Shown here: one piece after another, positions 9,802 to 23,972 of the stretch
How positions within the stretch are numbered: position 1 is the first letter of the stretch
Layout: every line of letters begins with the position of its first letter
NCBI GenBank assembly: GCA_040371205.1
Contig: AP031382.1
Coordinates: forward strand, 1,919,562-1,983,561
Origin: Rhodanobacter sp.
Lineage (GTDB): Bacteria; Pseudomonadota; Gammaproteobacteria; Xanthomonadales; Rhodanobacteraceae
Reading direction: 5' to 3'
DNA length: 64,000 nucleotides
Translations under genes and position numbers: made by a program
Notes under the pieces: generated by a model
Database searches by the model: none
Seen by the model: only the letters and a program-made list of their open reading frames with translations
What the model was told of the DNA's origin: nothing

Positions 9802-10974
9802 TCACTCGTTCGCGACGCCGTGGATGGGCCTGATCGTGCTCCAGCTCTTGCAGCTCGGGCACTGCCAGTGATGCGCTTTGGCGCCGAAACCGCAACGGCT
9901 GCAGCGATACATCGCCTGCCCTTCCAGCAGCTTTTTGGTGAGGTCGCGCAGGATCAGGAAATTCTCGCGCGCCTCGCCCTCGATCCGGTCCATCGTGGCG
10001 TCGATCAGCGCCATCAGTCCGCGCACCGAGGGACGCTGGCGCAACTGGCCGGTGAGGAAACTCACCGCCTCGCGCTGGCCGTCGCGCTGCTGGTAGAGCC
10101 GGGTCAGCGCCAGCACCGGCGAAATGCCGTGGTAACGCTCCAGCAGCCCGCGCAGGAAACGTTCCGCGCGGTCCATCTGCTGCGAACAGGCATAGCTGTT
10201 CAACAGCGGCGGAAGGATTTCCGGCACGAAGGCGATGTCCGCACCGACCGCGGCCTCGTAGGCCTGCACCGCCTCCGCGTGGTGCCCGTCCTCGGCATGC
10301 AGGCGCCCGGTCAACATCCACGCGCGCACGCAATCGGGCTGGCAGCGGAAGGCCTGCTCCAGATAGTCGCGCGCCTCGACCCGCGCGCCGTGCTGGCGCG
10401 AACGTTCGGCCAGTTCGCAATAGAACTGCGCGATCATCGGCGACTCGTCCTCGCCGGCCATCGCTTCCAGCCGGCGCGCGTGCTCGATGGCCTTGTTCCA
10501 GTCGCGCTCGTGCTGGTAGATCGCGATCAGGTGACGCAAGGCCGAGGGCGCGTGCGCGTCCATCGCCACCAGGTCGTCGAACAAGGCTTCGGCACGGTCG
10601 AGCAGGCCGGCGCGCATGTAGTCCTCGCCCAGTTCCAGCAAGGCCACGGTCTTGGTCGGCTCGGACAGGTTCGGCCGCGACACCAGATGCTGGTGCAGGC
10701 GGATCGCGCGATCCACCTCGCCGCGGCGACGGAACAGGTTGCCCAGCGCGAGATGCGTTTCCACGGTGTCGCGGTTGTATTCGGCGAGCTTGAGGAACAC
10801 CTCGATGGCTTTGTCCTGCTCCTCGTTGAGCAGATAGTTCAAGCCGCGGAAGTAGTCCGACGAGAGCTCATTCACCGCCGCGCCGGAACGCCGCGCGCTG
10901 GCGCGACGGGATGCCCACCAACCCAGCACGAAGGCGAGCGCCGCCAGCGGCAGCAACGCGTACCAGTGGATCAT
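9802..10974 (-). CDS. lapB: Lipopolysaccharide assembly protein LapB (TPR/rubredoxin)
   Basis: LapB (YciM) controls LPS synthesis by presenting LpxC to FtsH and coordinating LPS assembly at the inner membrane. The 390 residues match the family length. One N-terminal membrane helix (residues 1-20) precedes a series of TPR repeats, and the C-terminus carries the rubredoxin-type metal site CSRCGFGAKAHHWQCPSCKSW in which two CxxC pairs are visible. The start codon overlaps the lapA stop (ATGA), so the pair is translationally coupled, as in E. coli lapAB. Confidence 0.95.
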   Translation of the reverse strand: MIHWYALLPLAALAFVLGWWASRRASARRSGAAVNELSSDYFRGLNYLLNEEQDKAIEVFLKLAEYNRDTVETHLALGNLFRRRGEVDRAIRLHQHLVSRPNLSEPTKTVALLELGEDYMRAGLLDRAEALFDDLVAMDAHAPSALRHLIAIYQHERDWNKAIEHARRLEAMAGEDESPMIAQFYCELAERSRQHGARVEARDYLEQAFRCQPDCVRAWMLTGRLHAEDGHHAEAVQAYEAAVGADIAFVPEILPPLLNSYACSQQMDRAERFLRGLLERYHGISPVLALTRLYQQRDGQREAVSFLTGQLRQRPSVRGLMALIDATMDRIEGEARENFLILRDLTKKLLEGQAMYRCSRCGFGAKAHHWQCPSCKSWSTIRPIHGVANE

Positions 10975-11216
10975 GCACGCGCCTGCTTCTTGTCGACGGC
11001 CTTCGCGCGGCGGCGGTGCCGCAGGCTCACCCCCAGCCAGGCGGTGAGACCGCCCAGCAACCAGCCAAGCACCAGCACGGCCAGCAGCGCAGCACCCTTC
11101 GGCACGGATACCTGCGCGAAAGCAAAGTCGTAGTCGACGAGTCCGGCATTGAGCGCGCCCACCACCACGCCGGCGGCGGCGAAAAACACGAGAATGAAGA
11201 TGACGATCAGGCGCAT
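10971..11216 (-). CDS. lapA: Lipopolysaccharide assembly protein LapA domain protein
   Basis: A small inner-membrane protein of 81 residues with two hydrophobic segments (about residues 4-24 and 41-62) and a basic cytoplasmic tail rich in Arg and Lys, the pattern of LapA/YciS (DUF1049). It overlaps lapB by 4 bp, and its conserved partner LapB confirms the call. It lies downstream of ihfB but is separated from it by a strong terminator, so it probably has its own promoter in the preceding 130 bp. Confidence 0.9.
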   Translation of the reverse strand: MRLIVIFILVFFAAAGVVVGALNAGLVDYDFAFAQVSVPKGAALLAVLVLGWLLGGLTAWLGVSLRHRRRAKAVDKKQARA

Positions 11217-11280
11217 CGTGCGACTTTACCCGATCCTCCGGGGACGGCACAGCAAGCGGGTTCCACGGGACGCGTATCGG

Positions 11281-11310
11281 CCATGGATAGAGCGCTCATA
11301 CCATCCATGG
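11281..11310. repeat. Inverted repeat upstream of lapA
   Basis: A perfect 8-bp inverted repeat (CCATGGAT / ATCCATGG) with a 14-bp spacer lies 65-95 bp upstream of the lapA start, after the ihfB terminator. It could be an operator or an RNA hairpin; nothing in the sequence decides between them. Confidence 0.35.
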
Positions 11311-11347
11311 TCGCCCGCCTTACTTCGGCGACCGAAGGTGACTGGCA

Positions 11348-11390
11348 TAAAAAAATCAGGGCAGGAACGGCTTGCGCCGCCTGCCCTGAT
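11348..11390 (-). terminator. Rho-independent terminator of ihfB
   Basis: An 11-bp perfect stem (ATCAGGGCAGG with its complement) and a 14-nt loop are followed on the minus strand by seven T residues. It lies 23 bp after the ihfB stop codon and should end the cmk-rpsA-ihfB transcripts before lapA. Confidence 0.9.
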
Positions 11391-11412
11391 GGATTCGTTC
11401 AGACGCGGTGCG

Positions 11413-11715
11413 TCAGTTGCCGGCGGCTTCTTCCAGCCGCAGGTTGACGCGCTCGCGCAGTTCCTTGCCGGGCTTGAAATGCGGCACGTGCTTGCCTGGC
11501 AGGGCCACGGAATCGCCGGTCTTGGGATTGCGTCCGATGCGCGGCGGCCGGTAATGCAGCGCGAAGCTGCCGAAGCCGCGTATCTCGATACGCTCGCCCT
11601 GCGACAACGCCTGGCTCATCTGCTCGACCACGCTCTTGACCGCCAGTTCGACATCGGCGAACGCGAGATGGGTCTGGCGCCCGGCCAGCGCCTCGATCAA
11701 TTCGGATTTGGTCAT
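11413..11715 (-). CDS. ihfB: Integration host factor subunit beta
   Basis: DNA-bending architectural protein that pairs with IhfA. It has 100 residues starting [10 protein letters not shown], with the HU/IHF signature [15 protein letters not shown] and the DNA-intercalating beta-arm region. The start was chosen by family alignment and is preceded by an AGGGGAA Shine-Dalgarno. It follows rpsA by 79 bp, the classical rpsA-ihfB order, and ends at a strong terminator. The tail [11 protein letters not shown] is somewhat longer than in E. coli. Confidence 0.96.
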   Translation of the reverse strand: MTKSELIEALAGRQTHLAFADVELAVKSVVEQMSQALSQGERIEIRGFGSFALHYRPPRIGRNPKTGDSVALPGKHVPHFKPGKELRERVNLRLEEAAGN

Positions 11716-11794
11716 GTTCCCCTGATCCGCAACGTGTACTGCTGCGTCGCTGTCCCTGGGCGGCCCATGCCGCCCAGGAACCATCTTGCAACGC

Positions 11795-13468
11795 TCAGTC
11801 GGCCTTGTTCATCTGCTCCTTGAGCAGTGCGCCGAGCTTGGTGGTGCCGCCGGCAGCCGAGGAGTACTCGGCCAGCGCGTCCTGCACGTCTTCCTCGTCC
11901 TTGGCGCGGATCGACAGCGACAGCTGACGGCCCTTGCGGTCCATGCCGGTGAACTTGGCTTCGACCTTGTCGCCCACCTTCAGGTGCTGGGTGGCGTCGT
12001 CGATGCGCTCCTTGGCGATGTCGTTGGCGCGCAGGTAACCCTCCACGCCCTCGCCCAGGTCGATCACCGCGCCCTTGGCGTCCACTTCCTTCACCGTGCC
12101 GGTGACGATGCTGCCGCGCGGGTTGTTGCCCATGAACTGGCCGAACGGATCCTGCTCCATCTGCTTGATGCCGAGGGAGATGCGCTCGCGCTCCGGGTCC
12201 ACCGCCAGCACCACGGCCTCGATCTCGTCGCCCTTCTTGAAGTTGCGCACGAGGTCTTCGCCGGACATCTGCCAGGAGATGTCGGACAGGTGCACCAGGC
12301 CGTCGATGCCGCCGTCCAGGCCGATGAACACGCCGAAGTCGGTGATCGACTTGATCTGGCCGGAAACCTTGTCGCCCTTCTTGTGCATGGCGGCGAAGGC
12401 TTCCCACGGGTTCGAGCGGGTCTGCTTGATACCCAGCGAGATGCGGCGACGCTCTTCATCCACGTCCAGCACCATCACTTCGGTCTCGTCGCCGACCTGC
12501 ACGACCTTGGCCGGGTTGACGTTCTTGTTGGTCCAGTCCATCTCGGACACGTGGACCAGACCTTCGACGCCCGGCTCGATCTCGACGAAGCAGCCGTAGT
12601 CGGTGACGTTGGAGACCTTGCCGAACAGGCGCGAGCTGACCGGATAACGGCGCGAGATGTTCACCCACGGATCGTCGCCCAACTGCTTCAAGCCCAGCGA
12701 GACGCGGTTGCGCTCCTTGTCGAACTTCAGCACGCGCACTTCCAGCTCGTCGCCGACGTTGACGACTTCGCTCGGGTGACGCACGCGCTTCCACGCCATG
12801 TCGGTGATGTGCAGCAGGCCGTCGATGCCGCCCAGGTCCACGAACGCGCCGTAGTCGGTGAGGTTCTTCACCACGCCCTTGATCACGGCGCCTTCGACCA
12901 GGCGCTCCAGCAGCTGCTCGCGCTCGGCGGAGAACTCGGTCTCGACGACGGCGCGGCGGCTGACCACCACGTTGTTGCGCTTGCGGTCCAGCTTGATGAT
13001 CTTGAACTCGAGTTCCTTGCCCTCGAGGTAGGTCGGCTCGCGCACCGGGCGCACGTCGACCAGCGAACCCGGCAGGAAGGCGCGCACGTCCTTGATGTCG
13101 ACGGTGAAGCCGCCCTTGACCTTGCCGGAGATCATGCCCTTGATGGTCTCTTCCTTGTCGAACGCCTCCTCGAGGTCGTCCCACACCATCGAGCGCTTGG
13201 CCTTCTCGCGGGAGAGCTTGGTTTCGCCGAAGCCGTCCTCGAGCGCTTCCAGCGCCACCTTGACGTGGTCGCCGACATTCACTTCGAGGGTGCCGTCTTC
13301 GCCCTTGAACTGCTCGATCGGGACGATGCCTTCGCTCTTCAGGCCCGCATTGATCACGACGACGTCGTTGCGGATTTCCACCACGATGCCGGTGACGATG
13401 GCGCCGGGCTTCAGCTTGGCGATGGCCTGCTGGCTCTGTTCAAACAGTTCGGCAAAACTTTCGGTCAT
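11795..13468 (-). CDS. rpsA: 30S ribosomal protein S1
   Basis: Ribosomal S1, which unfolds mRNA and recruits it to the 30S subunit. The 557 residues equal the usual six-domain form. Successive S1 OB-fold repeats are visible, including four canonical copies with [21 protein letters not shown] and [11 protein letters not shown] motifs followed by GLVH or GLLH. It sits between cmk and ihfB as in most gammaproteobacteria. The 166-bp leader to cmk contains a 6-bp GC hairpin (about 13591-13611) that might matter for the autoregulation known for rpsA; that is only a possibility. Confidence 0.98.
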   Translation of the reverse strand: MTESFAELFEQSQQAIAKLKPGAIVTGIVVEIRNDVVVINAGLKSEGIVPIEQFKGEDGTLEVNVGDHVKVALEALEDGFGETKLSREKAKRSMVWDDLEEAFDKEETIKGMISGKVKGGFTVDIKDVRAFLPGSLVDVRPVREPTYLEGKELEFKIIKLDRKRNNVVVSRRAVVETEFSAEREQLLERLVEGAVIKGVVKNLTDYGAFVDLGGIDGLLHITDMAWKRVRHPSEVVNVGDELEVRVLKFDKERNRVSLGLKQLGDDPWVNISRRYPVSSRLFGKVSNVTDYGCFVEIEPGVEGLVHVSEMDWTNKNVNPAKVVQVGDETEVMVLDVDEERRRISLGIKQTRSNPWEAFAAMHKKGDKVSGQIKSITDFGVFIGLDGGIDGLVHLSDISWQMSGEDLVRNFKKGDEIEAVVLAVDPERERISLGIKQMEQDPFGQFMGNNPRGSIVTGTVKEVDAKGAVIDLGEGVEGYLRANDIAKERIDDATQHLKVGDKVEAKFTGMDRKGRQLSLSIRAKDEEDVQDALAEYSSAAGGTTKLGALLKEQMNKAD

Positions 13469-13634
13469 GTTGATTCCAGGATGGGAAAGGACAGTTGCGG
13501 CGGTTCACGCTGGAACGCAACGACAACGGCCCACCGGTTGGGGTGCCTTCGGAACATCCCTGCGGACGCGCCTCGTCACCATGGTTGAGCCCCGGCCACC
13601 ATGACCGGGGAACGAAAATCGCCGCGCAAGCCGC

Positions 13635-14315
13635 TCAGGGCTGCACGACGGCAAGAACTTTTGCGACCACTGCGTCGATGTCCATGCCTGTGGTATCCAC
13701 CAGCACGGCCTCCGGCGCGGGCTTGAGCGGAGCAACCGCCCGCGACGCATCGCGGTGATCGCGCGCCTCGATCTCGCGCTGCAGACTGGAAAGTGTAACG
13801 CTGAGTCCCTTTTCCTTCAACTGTTTATAGCGCCTTTTCGCCCTCTCGGCGGCGCTGGCGGTGAGGAATACCTTGAACGGCGCGTCGGGGAAGATCACCG
13901 TGCCCATGTCGCGGCCGTCGGCAACCAGTCCAGGTGCCTTGCGGAAGCCCAATTGCATCTCCACCAGCGCCTGCCGTACCGGGGCGAGCGAGGCGATCGC
14001 CGAGGCCGCGGCTCCAGCGGTCTCGGTGCGCAGTTCGTCGGTGGCGTCATGGCCGTTGACCAGGATGCGGGTGTCGCTGCCGTCGGTGCTGGCCTGGAAG
14101 CGGATCTTCGTGGCCTGGGCGCAGCGAGTCACCGCCTCGACGTCGGACAGGTCAAGCCCTGCCGCCCCGGCCGCATAACCTACGGCCCGGTACAGCGCCC
14201 CAGAATCGAGCAACCGCCAACCCAAATGCTCGGCCACGCGCCGGCTGATCGTGCCCTTGCCCGAACCCGAGGGGCCATCGATGGTCAACACGGGGACGGC
14301 GGCGGTTCGGCTCAT
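13635..14315 (-). CDS. cmk: Cytidylate kinase
   Basis: Phosphorylates CMP and dCMP with ATP in pyrimidine salvage. It has 226 residues with the P-loop [14 protein letters not shown] at residues 13-26, the substrate-binding [13 protein letters not shown] and the lid arginines around KRRYKQL, typical of the bacterial Cmk family. It is the first gene of the cmk-rpsA-ihfB block and is divergent from the acyl-CoA-binding protein gene, with about 100 bp between the two starts. Confidence 0.97.
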   Translation of the reverse strand: MSRTAAVPVLTIDGPSGSGKGTISRRVAEHLGWRLLDSGALYRAVGYAAGAAGLDLSDVEAVTRCAQATKIRFQASTDGSDTRILVNGHDATDELRTETAGAAASAIASLAPVRQALVEMQLGFRKAPGLVADGRDMGTVIFPDAPFKVFLTASAAERAKRRYKQLKEKGLSVTLSSLQREIEARDHRDASRAVAPLKPAPEAVLVDTTGMDIDAVVAKVLAVVQP

Positions 14316-14416
14316 GGCGGCTCCTCATTCGATCGGAAGCACCCATGGTATCGCGCCGCTCCAGGCCGCATCGCGTACCATGGCGCATCCTCGGGCCAAG
14401 CTCCAGCCGATCCGCC

Positions 14417-16766
<2,350 letters not shown>

Positions 16767-16784
16767 CGGCCGGCAATCGCGCAT

Positions 16785-16904
16785 AAAAAACGCCTCGCGA
16801 CGCGACGCATCGATAAGCCAGGGAGGGGGAGTGGCGTATCGTGTCCAGCGTCGCCGCGAGGCGTGGGCCGCCACCACCGGGGGAGGGGGGTGGGTGGTGG
16901 GACG
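16785..16904 (-). ncRNA. Candidate C-rich small RNA (sX13-like architecture)
   Basis: No protein gene lies here, yet the minus strand holds a complete transcription unit. A promoter-like pair (16911-16940) is followed by about 120 nt ending in a long GC stem and six T residues. The predicted RNA has a hairpin with a perfect 8-bp stem CCACCACC/GGUGGUGG (16893-16900 with 16871-16878) and a 14-nt loop that is almost all C. A 10-bp outer stem (16855-16864 with 16790-16799) and a 7-bp inner stem (16848-16854 with 16802-16808) enclose a third hairpin (16811-16841) whose 11-nt loop is CUCCCCCUCCC. Length and C-rich loops resemble sX13 of Xanthomonas, known to pair through C-rich loops with G-rich mRNA sites. 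Family identity is an inference. Confidence 0.7.
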
Positions 16905-16910
16905 GGGATG

Positions 16911-16940
16911 ATTTTATGAGCGACAGGTTCAAGTATCCAA
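16911..16940 (-). promoter_or_regulatory. Promoter for the C-rich sRNA
   Basis: On the minus strand TTGGAT (16935-16940) and TAAAAT (16911-16916) are separated by 18 bp, which fits a sigma-70 promoter. The start would be at about 16904. The stretch is notably AT-rich for this genome. It also overlaps the upstream region of the divergent LysR gene. Confidence 0.6.
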
Positions 16941-16976
16941 TATATATTTAGATCGTTATTTATATGCGATCCCTAT

Positions 16977-17891
16977 ATGTTCGATTTTCGCCAGCTGCGC
17001 TACTTCGTCACGGTCGCCGAGGAGCTGAGCTTCACGCGCGCCGCGATCCGCCTGCATATTTCGCAGCCGCCGCTATCGCAGCAGATCCAGGCGCTGGAGC
17101 GCGACCTGGGCGTCACCCTGCTGGAGCGCAACAAGCGCAAGGTGGCACTGACCGAAGCAGGCAAGGTTTTCCTTGAGCAGGCGCGCCAGATCCTGGCGCA
17201 GGCCGAACTGGCGCGCAGCCGCACCGCAGCGGTCGCCGCCGGCCACAGCGGCCAGTTGCGGCTGGCCTACACCTTGTCGGTATCGTTCCATCCCGCCCTG
17301 CCCCGAGCGCTGCTGCGCCATCGCCAGCTGGCACCGGGCGTGGACGTGCAATTGCGCGAGATGAACAACACCCCGCAGTTCGACGCCCTGCTCGCCAACG
17401 AAATCGACGTGGGCTTCGTGCGCACCGAACCGCGCCACCTGCAGGACGCCCGTAAATTGCGTTTGCGCATGCTGGACCGCGAGCCATTGATGCTCGCGCT
17501 GCCGTCCAGCCATCCGCTGGCCAAACGCAGCGAACTGCACATGCGCGAAGTGGCTGGCGAGGACTTCGTTACGCAGTCACGAGAGGTGTCCGCCACCCTC
17601 AACGACCGGCTTGCGGCACTCGCCACCGCCGCCGGCTTCCAGCCACGCACCGTGCAACAGGCCCGCCAGATCAGCGGACTGCTGGCCCTGGTCGCCGCCG
17701 GCCTGGGCGTTGCGCTGGTGCCGGCGACGATGCGGGCGGTGCATCTGGCCGGGGTCAGCTATGTGCCGTTGGCCGATCCCTCCGCCCAATTGCTGCTGGC
17801 CGTGGCCAGCCGCGCCGACGATACTTCGCCGGTGCTGACGCAGTTCCTGTCCACGGTGGACGAGTTCGCGCGCGATACCGGCAACTTGTGA
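16977..17891 (+). CDS. LysR family transcriptional regulator
   Basis: A 304-residue LysR-type regulator. The N-terminal winged helix-turn-helix is clear (LRYFVTVAEELSFTRAAIRL, then ISQPPLSQQIQALERDLG, residues 6-46). The effector-binding domain from about residue 90 has the GQLRLAY start and the late segment LLALVAAGLGVALVPATM. The helix-turn-helix and effector domain resemble the BenM/CatR/HcaR group, but the inducer cannot be named. It lies 210 bp after the dienoyl-CoA reductase gene on the same strand; control of that gene or of a distant target are both possible. Its upstream region is shared with the candidate sRNA promoter on the other strand. Confidence 0.9.
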   Translation: MFDFRQLRYFVTVAEELSFTRAAIRLHISQPPLSQQIQALERDLGVTLLERNKRKVALTEAGKVFLEQARQILAQAELARSRTAAVAAGHSGQLRLAYTLSVSFHPALPRALLRHRQLAPGVDVQLREMNNTPQFDALLANEIDVGFVRTEPRHLQDARKLRLRMLDREPLMLALPSSHPLAKRSELHMREVAGEDFVTQSREVSATLNDRLAALATAAGFQPRTVQQARQISGLLALVAAGLGVALVPATMRAVHLAGVSYVPLADPSAQLLLAVASRADDTSPVLTQFLSTVDEFARDTGNL

Positions 17892-17914
17892 CCAACGATT
17901 CAATGGTTTATACT
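17886..17914 (+). promoter_or_regulatory. rpmJ promoter
   Basis: TTGTGA (17886-17891) and TATACT (17909-17914) are spaced by 17 bp, a good sigma-70 match. The -35 element overlaps the LysR stop codon. The start at about 17921 gives a short leader to the GTG of rpmJ. Confidence 0.7.
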
Positions 17915-17954
17915 CGCGCGCTGTCTTTCGTTTGTTTGGTATCAGGAGCTCGCC

Positions 17955-18080
17955 GTGAAGGTGCTTAACTCGTTGAAGTCCGCCAAGGCGCGGCACCGCG
18001 ACTGCAAGATCGTGCGCCGTCGCGGCAAGGTGTTCGTGATCTGCAAGAGCAACCCGCGTTTCAAGGCCCGCCAGCGCTGA
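17955..18080 (+). CDS. rpmJ: 50S ribosomal protein L36 (zinc-less form)
   Basis: A 41-residue ribosomal protein L36 starting [18 protein letters not shown]. The GTG start is supported by an AGGAG Shine-Dalgarno 8 nt upstream and by family alignment. Two Cys remain (residues 17 and 30), but the first Cys of the zinc ribbon is replaced by His and the final His by Phe, so the CCCH zinc site is lost. This is the YkgO-like C-minus form that xanthomonads carry. It is monocistronic between its own promoter and a strong terminator. Confidence 0.95.
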   Translation: MKVLNSLKSAKARHRDCKIVRRRGKVFVICKSNPRFKARQR

Positions 18081-18102
18081 GTCCAGCGCGGCAGTGCCGA
18101 CG

Positions 18103-18131
18103 AAAAGCCGCGCCCTGCGCGGCTTTTTTTT
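18103..18131 (+). terminator. rpmJ terminator
   Basis: A 7-bp GC stem (GCCGCGC / GCGCGGC) with a 3-nt loop is followed by eight T residues, 26 bp after the rpmJ stop. This is a classic intrinsic terminator. Confidence 0.93.
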
Positions 18132-18141
18132 CGCCCCGTTT

Positions 18142-18180
18142 CCAAAGCAAAGGCCCCACGATGCGGGGCCTTTGCTTTGG
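18142..18180 (-). terminator. Long hairpin at the end of greA
   Basis: A perfect 16-bp stem with a 7-nt loop lies 45 bp after the greA stop, between the convergent rpmJ and greA transcripts. On both strands the 3' arm reads CCTTTGCTTTGG, not a clean U-tract, so it may work as a bidirectional terminator or as a 3'-end stabilising hairpin. Confidence 0.6.
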
Positions 18181-18224
18181 AAACGGTCGGGATGCGCACG
18201 ATGGCGCACCCGGTGGATGCCTGC

Positions 18225-18700
18225 CTAGGCGTAGCGCACGCCGACGATCTCGTAGTGCTTCACGCCGTTCGGCGCGGTGAACTCGAAGCTGTCGCCTTCG
18301 TTCTTGCCGATCAGCGCACGCGCGATGGGCGAGGACACGGCAATCAGGCCCTGCTTGATGTCCGCCTCGAGGTCGCCCACGATCTGGTAGGTGACCTCGA
18401 CGCCGCTATCCTCGTCCGCCAGATCCACGATCGCGCCGAACACCACCTTGCTGCCGGCGTTGAGGCGCGACACGTCGATCACCTCGGCGGTGGAGAGCAG
18501 CGCTTCGAGCTGGCCGATGCGGCCCTCGATGAAACTCTGCAATTCGCGCGCGGCATGGTATTCGGCGTTTTCCTTGAGGTCGCCATGCGCACGCGCTTCG
18601 GCGATGGCCGCGATGATGCGCGGGCGATCCGCCGATTTCAGTTTATCCAGTTCCGCGCGCAGGCGTTCCGAACCGGCCTTGGTGATGGGTGCGCGATTGC

Positions 18701-18704
<4 letters not shown>
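18225..18704 (-). CDS. greA: Transcription elongation factor GreA
   Basis: GreA rescues backtracked RNA polymerase by stimulating transcript cleavage. The 159 residues are full length. The N-terminal coiled coil begins [15 protein letters not shown], the tip carries [13 protein letters not shown] with the acidic catalytic residues, and the C-terminal FKBP-like domain ends [13 protein letters not shown]. Its ATG overlaps the carB stop (ATGA), so it is translationally coupled to carAB, a common gamma-proteobacterial arrangement. Confidence 0.97.
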
Positions 18705-21920
<3,216 letters not shown>

Positions 21921-21928
<8 letters not shown>

Positions 21929-23054
21929 TCTTGCGGGCCTCCATCAGGGCGGCGAAACGATCGAACAGGTAACCGATGTCGTGCGGCCCGGGGCTCGCCT
22001 CCGGGTGACCCTGGAAGCAGAACGCCGGCCGGTCGGTGAGCGCGAAGCCCTGCAGCGACCCGTCGAACAGCGAGCTGTGGGTGACCCGCGCGTTCGCCGG
22101 CAAGGTGGCCGGATCGACTGCGAAGCCGTGGTTCTGCGAGGTGATCAGCACGCGGCCGTCGTCGAGGTCCTTCACGGGATGGTTGGCTCCGTGGTGGCCG
22201 AACTTCATCTTCAGCGTCTTCGCGCCCAGCGCCAGGCCCATGATCTGGTGGCCGAGGCAGATGCCGAACAGCGGTATCTTCGCGTCGAGGAATTGCCTGG
22301 CCGCTTCGATCGCGTAACCGCAGGCCGCCGGGTCGCCGGGGCCGTTGGAGAGGAACACGCCGTCCGGCTTCATCGCCAGCACCTCGGCCGCCGGCGTCTG
22401 CGCAGGCACCACGGTGATGTCGCAGCCCTGCTCCGCCAGCAGGCGCAGGATGTTCTGCTTCACGCCGAAGTCGTAGGCCACGACCTTGAAGCGTTTGGAC
22501 GGCTGGTTGAAGCGGGTGTGGTCGAGGTCGTAGATGCCTTCGTGCCACGAATACGGCTGCGTGACGCTGACCACCTTGGCCAGGTCCATGCCGTTGAGGC
22601 CGGGGAACGCGCGCGCCTTCGCCAGCGCGGCTTCGGCATCGACGGTTTCGCCGGCCACGATGCAGCCGCTGAGCGCGCCCTTGTCGCGCAGGATGCGGGT
22701 CAGCCGGCGCGTGTCGATGCCGGCGATGGCCACGATGCCGTGGCGCTTGAGGTAATCCGGCAGGCTTTCGCTGCTGCGCCAGTTGCTCGCGCGGCGCGGC
22801 ACGTCGCGCACGATCAGGCCGGCGGCATGCACGGCGGTGGACTCGGCGTCCTCGGCGTTGATGCCGGTGTTGCCGATGTGCGGATACGTGAGGGTGACGA
22901 TCTGGCGCGAGTACGAGGGATCGGTGAGGATCTCCTGGTACCCCGTCATGGCGGTGTTGAAAACCACCTCGCCGACGGTTTCGCCAACAGCGCCCACGGC
23001 GTGGCCGTGGAACACGCTGCCGTCTTCGAGGGCAAGCAGAGCGGGGATGGGCAT
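21921..23054 (-). CDS. carA: Carbamoyl-phosphate synthase small subunit
   Basis: The glutaminase subunit, which releases ammonia from glutamine and channels it to CarB. It has 377 residues: an N-terminal CPSase domain starting [13 protein letters not shown], and a C-terminal class I amidotransferase domain with the nucleophilic Cys in [15 protein letters not shown] and the His/Glu pair in [12 protein letters not shown]. It is first in carA-carB-greA and is preceded by a good promoter. I saw no upstream leader peptide. Confidence 0.98.
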
Positions 23055-23143
23055 GGGAACCGCCTTTCAGGTGCAGCAAAGTCCGCAAGCCGCGGGAAGC
23101 AGGCTTGTGAACCTTGGAAGGGAGGACGTTCGGGCGGGTGGCA

Positions 23144-23172
23144 ATGATAGGCGTCGGGACGCTTGCTGTCCA
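23144..23172 (-). promoter_or_regulatory. carA promoter
   Basis: On the minus strand TGGACA (23167-23172) and TATCAT (23144-23149) are exactly 17 bp apart; each matches the sigma-70 consensus at five of six positions. The start at about 23137 would leave an 83-nt leader before carA. Confidence 0.75.
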
Positions 23173-23269
23173 CTTCGGATCGGGCATGAAGCGCGAATTT
23201 CGTCAGCCTGCGTATCGGCATGCGACGCTAAACTCGCACGACGTCATCCCTGCGGAACGAAGCCCGACC

Positions 23270-23965
23270 ATGAGTCAGGACGCCCTACTCGATCCCGCCC
23301 GCTTCGATCGCCCGGACACCCTGGTGCGACGCGAGCCGTTCCCGTTCATGATCGCCCACGGCCAACTGCCCGACGGGGCGCGCCACGACCTGGAGCGCGA
23401 TTTCCCGCGCTATTCCAGCGCCGGCTTCTTCCCGTGGGAGCCGGCCGACTGCGGACCGAGCATCAATGCCCTGATCGGGCAGCTTACCCGGCCCGACTTT
23501 GCCAGTCTGATCGGCGGCAAGCTGGGCATCGACAACCTCGGCCAGTACCCGACGCTGGTGACGCTCTGCCGCCTGCTCAACAAGCGCCACGGCACCATCC
23601 ACACCGACAGCCGCTCCAAGGTGGCCACCGCCCTGCTCTACCTCAATCCGCAGTGGCCCGACATCAGCGAAGGCTGCCTGCGTTTCCTTGGGAAGATCGA
23701 CGACATCGACGATCTGCTGGCCCCCGAATTGCCGCCGCTGTACGGCGAATTCGCGGTGTTCAAGCGCTGCGACAACTCCTTCCACGGCCACCTGCCCTAC
23801 GCGGGCGAGCGCCGCGTGATCCAGGTGGCCTGGCTCACCAGCGAAGAGGAAAAGCTACGCAAGACCAAACGCGGCAAGCTTTCCCGCCTGTTCAAGAAAC
23901 TGTTCGGCAAGCTGGACGCGCACTACGGCGCCGACCGCGACCGCAACGCCGCGCATCGCGACTGA
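23270..23965 (+). CDS. 2OG-Fe(II) oxygenase superfamily protein
   Basis: A 231-residue protein with the double-stranded beta-helix signature of 2-oxoglutarate/Fe(II) dioxygenases. The metal triad is HTD (in HGTIHTDSRSKV) plus a distal His in FHGHLPYAG, and the 2OG-binding Arg follows in ERRVIQVAWL. The start MSQDALLD fits the beginning of similarity; the longer upstream reading overlaps the carA promoter. The C-terminal tail is very basic (KTKRGKLSRLFKKLF). The substrate is unknown; relatives hydroxylate small molecules or protein residues. It is divergent from carA and convergent with the exchanger gene. Confidence 0.8.
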   Translation: MSQDALLDPARFDRPDTLVRREPFPFMIAHGQLPDGARHDLERDFPRYSSAGFFPWEPADCGPSINALIGQLTRPDFASLIGGKLGIDNLGQYPTLVTLCRLLNKRHGTIHTDSRSKVATALLYLNPQWPDISEGCLRFLGKIDDIDDLLAPELPPLYGEFAVFKRCDNSFHGHLPYAGERRVIQVAWLTSEEEKLRKTKRGKLSRLFKKLFGKLDAHYGADRDRNAAHRD

Positions 23966-23972
23966 GGCTTCC

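Noticed and set aside
16785-16864. Terminator of fadH
   Set aside because: The T-run is on the minus strand; in the fadH direction the stem is preceded by A residues and followed by GGGCCGCC. It fits a minus-strand RNA instead.
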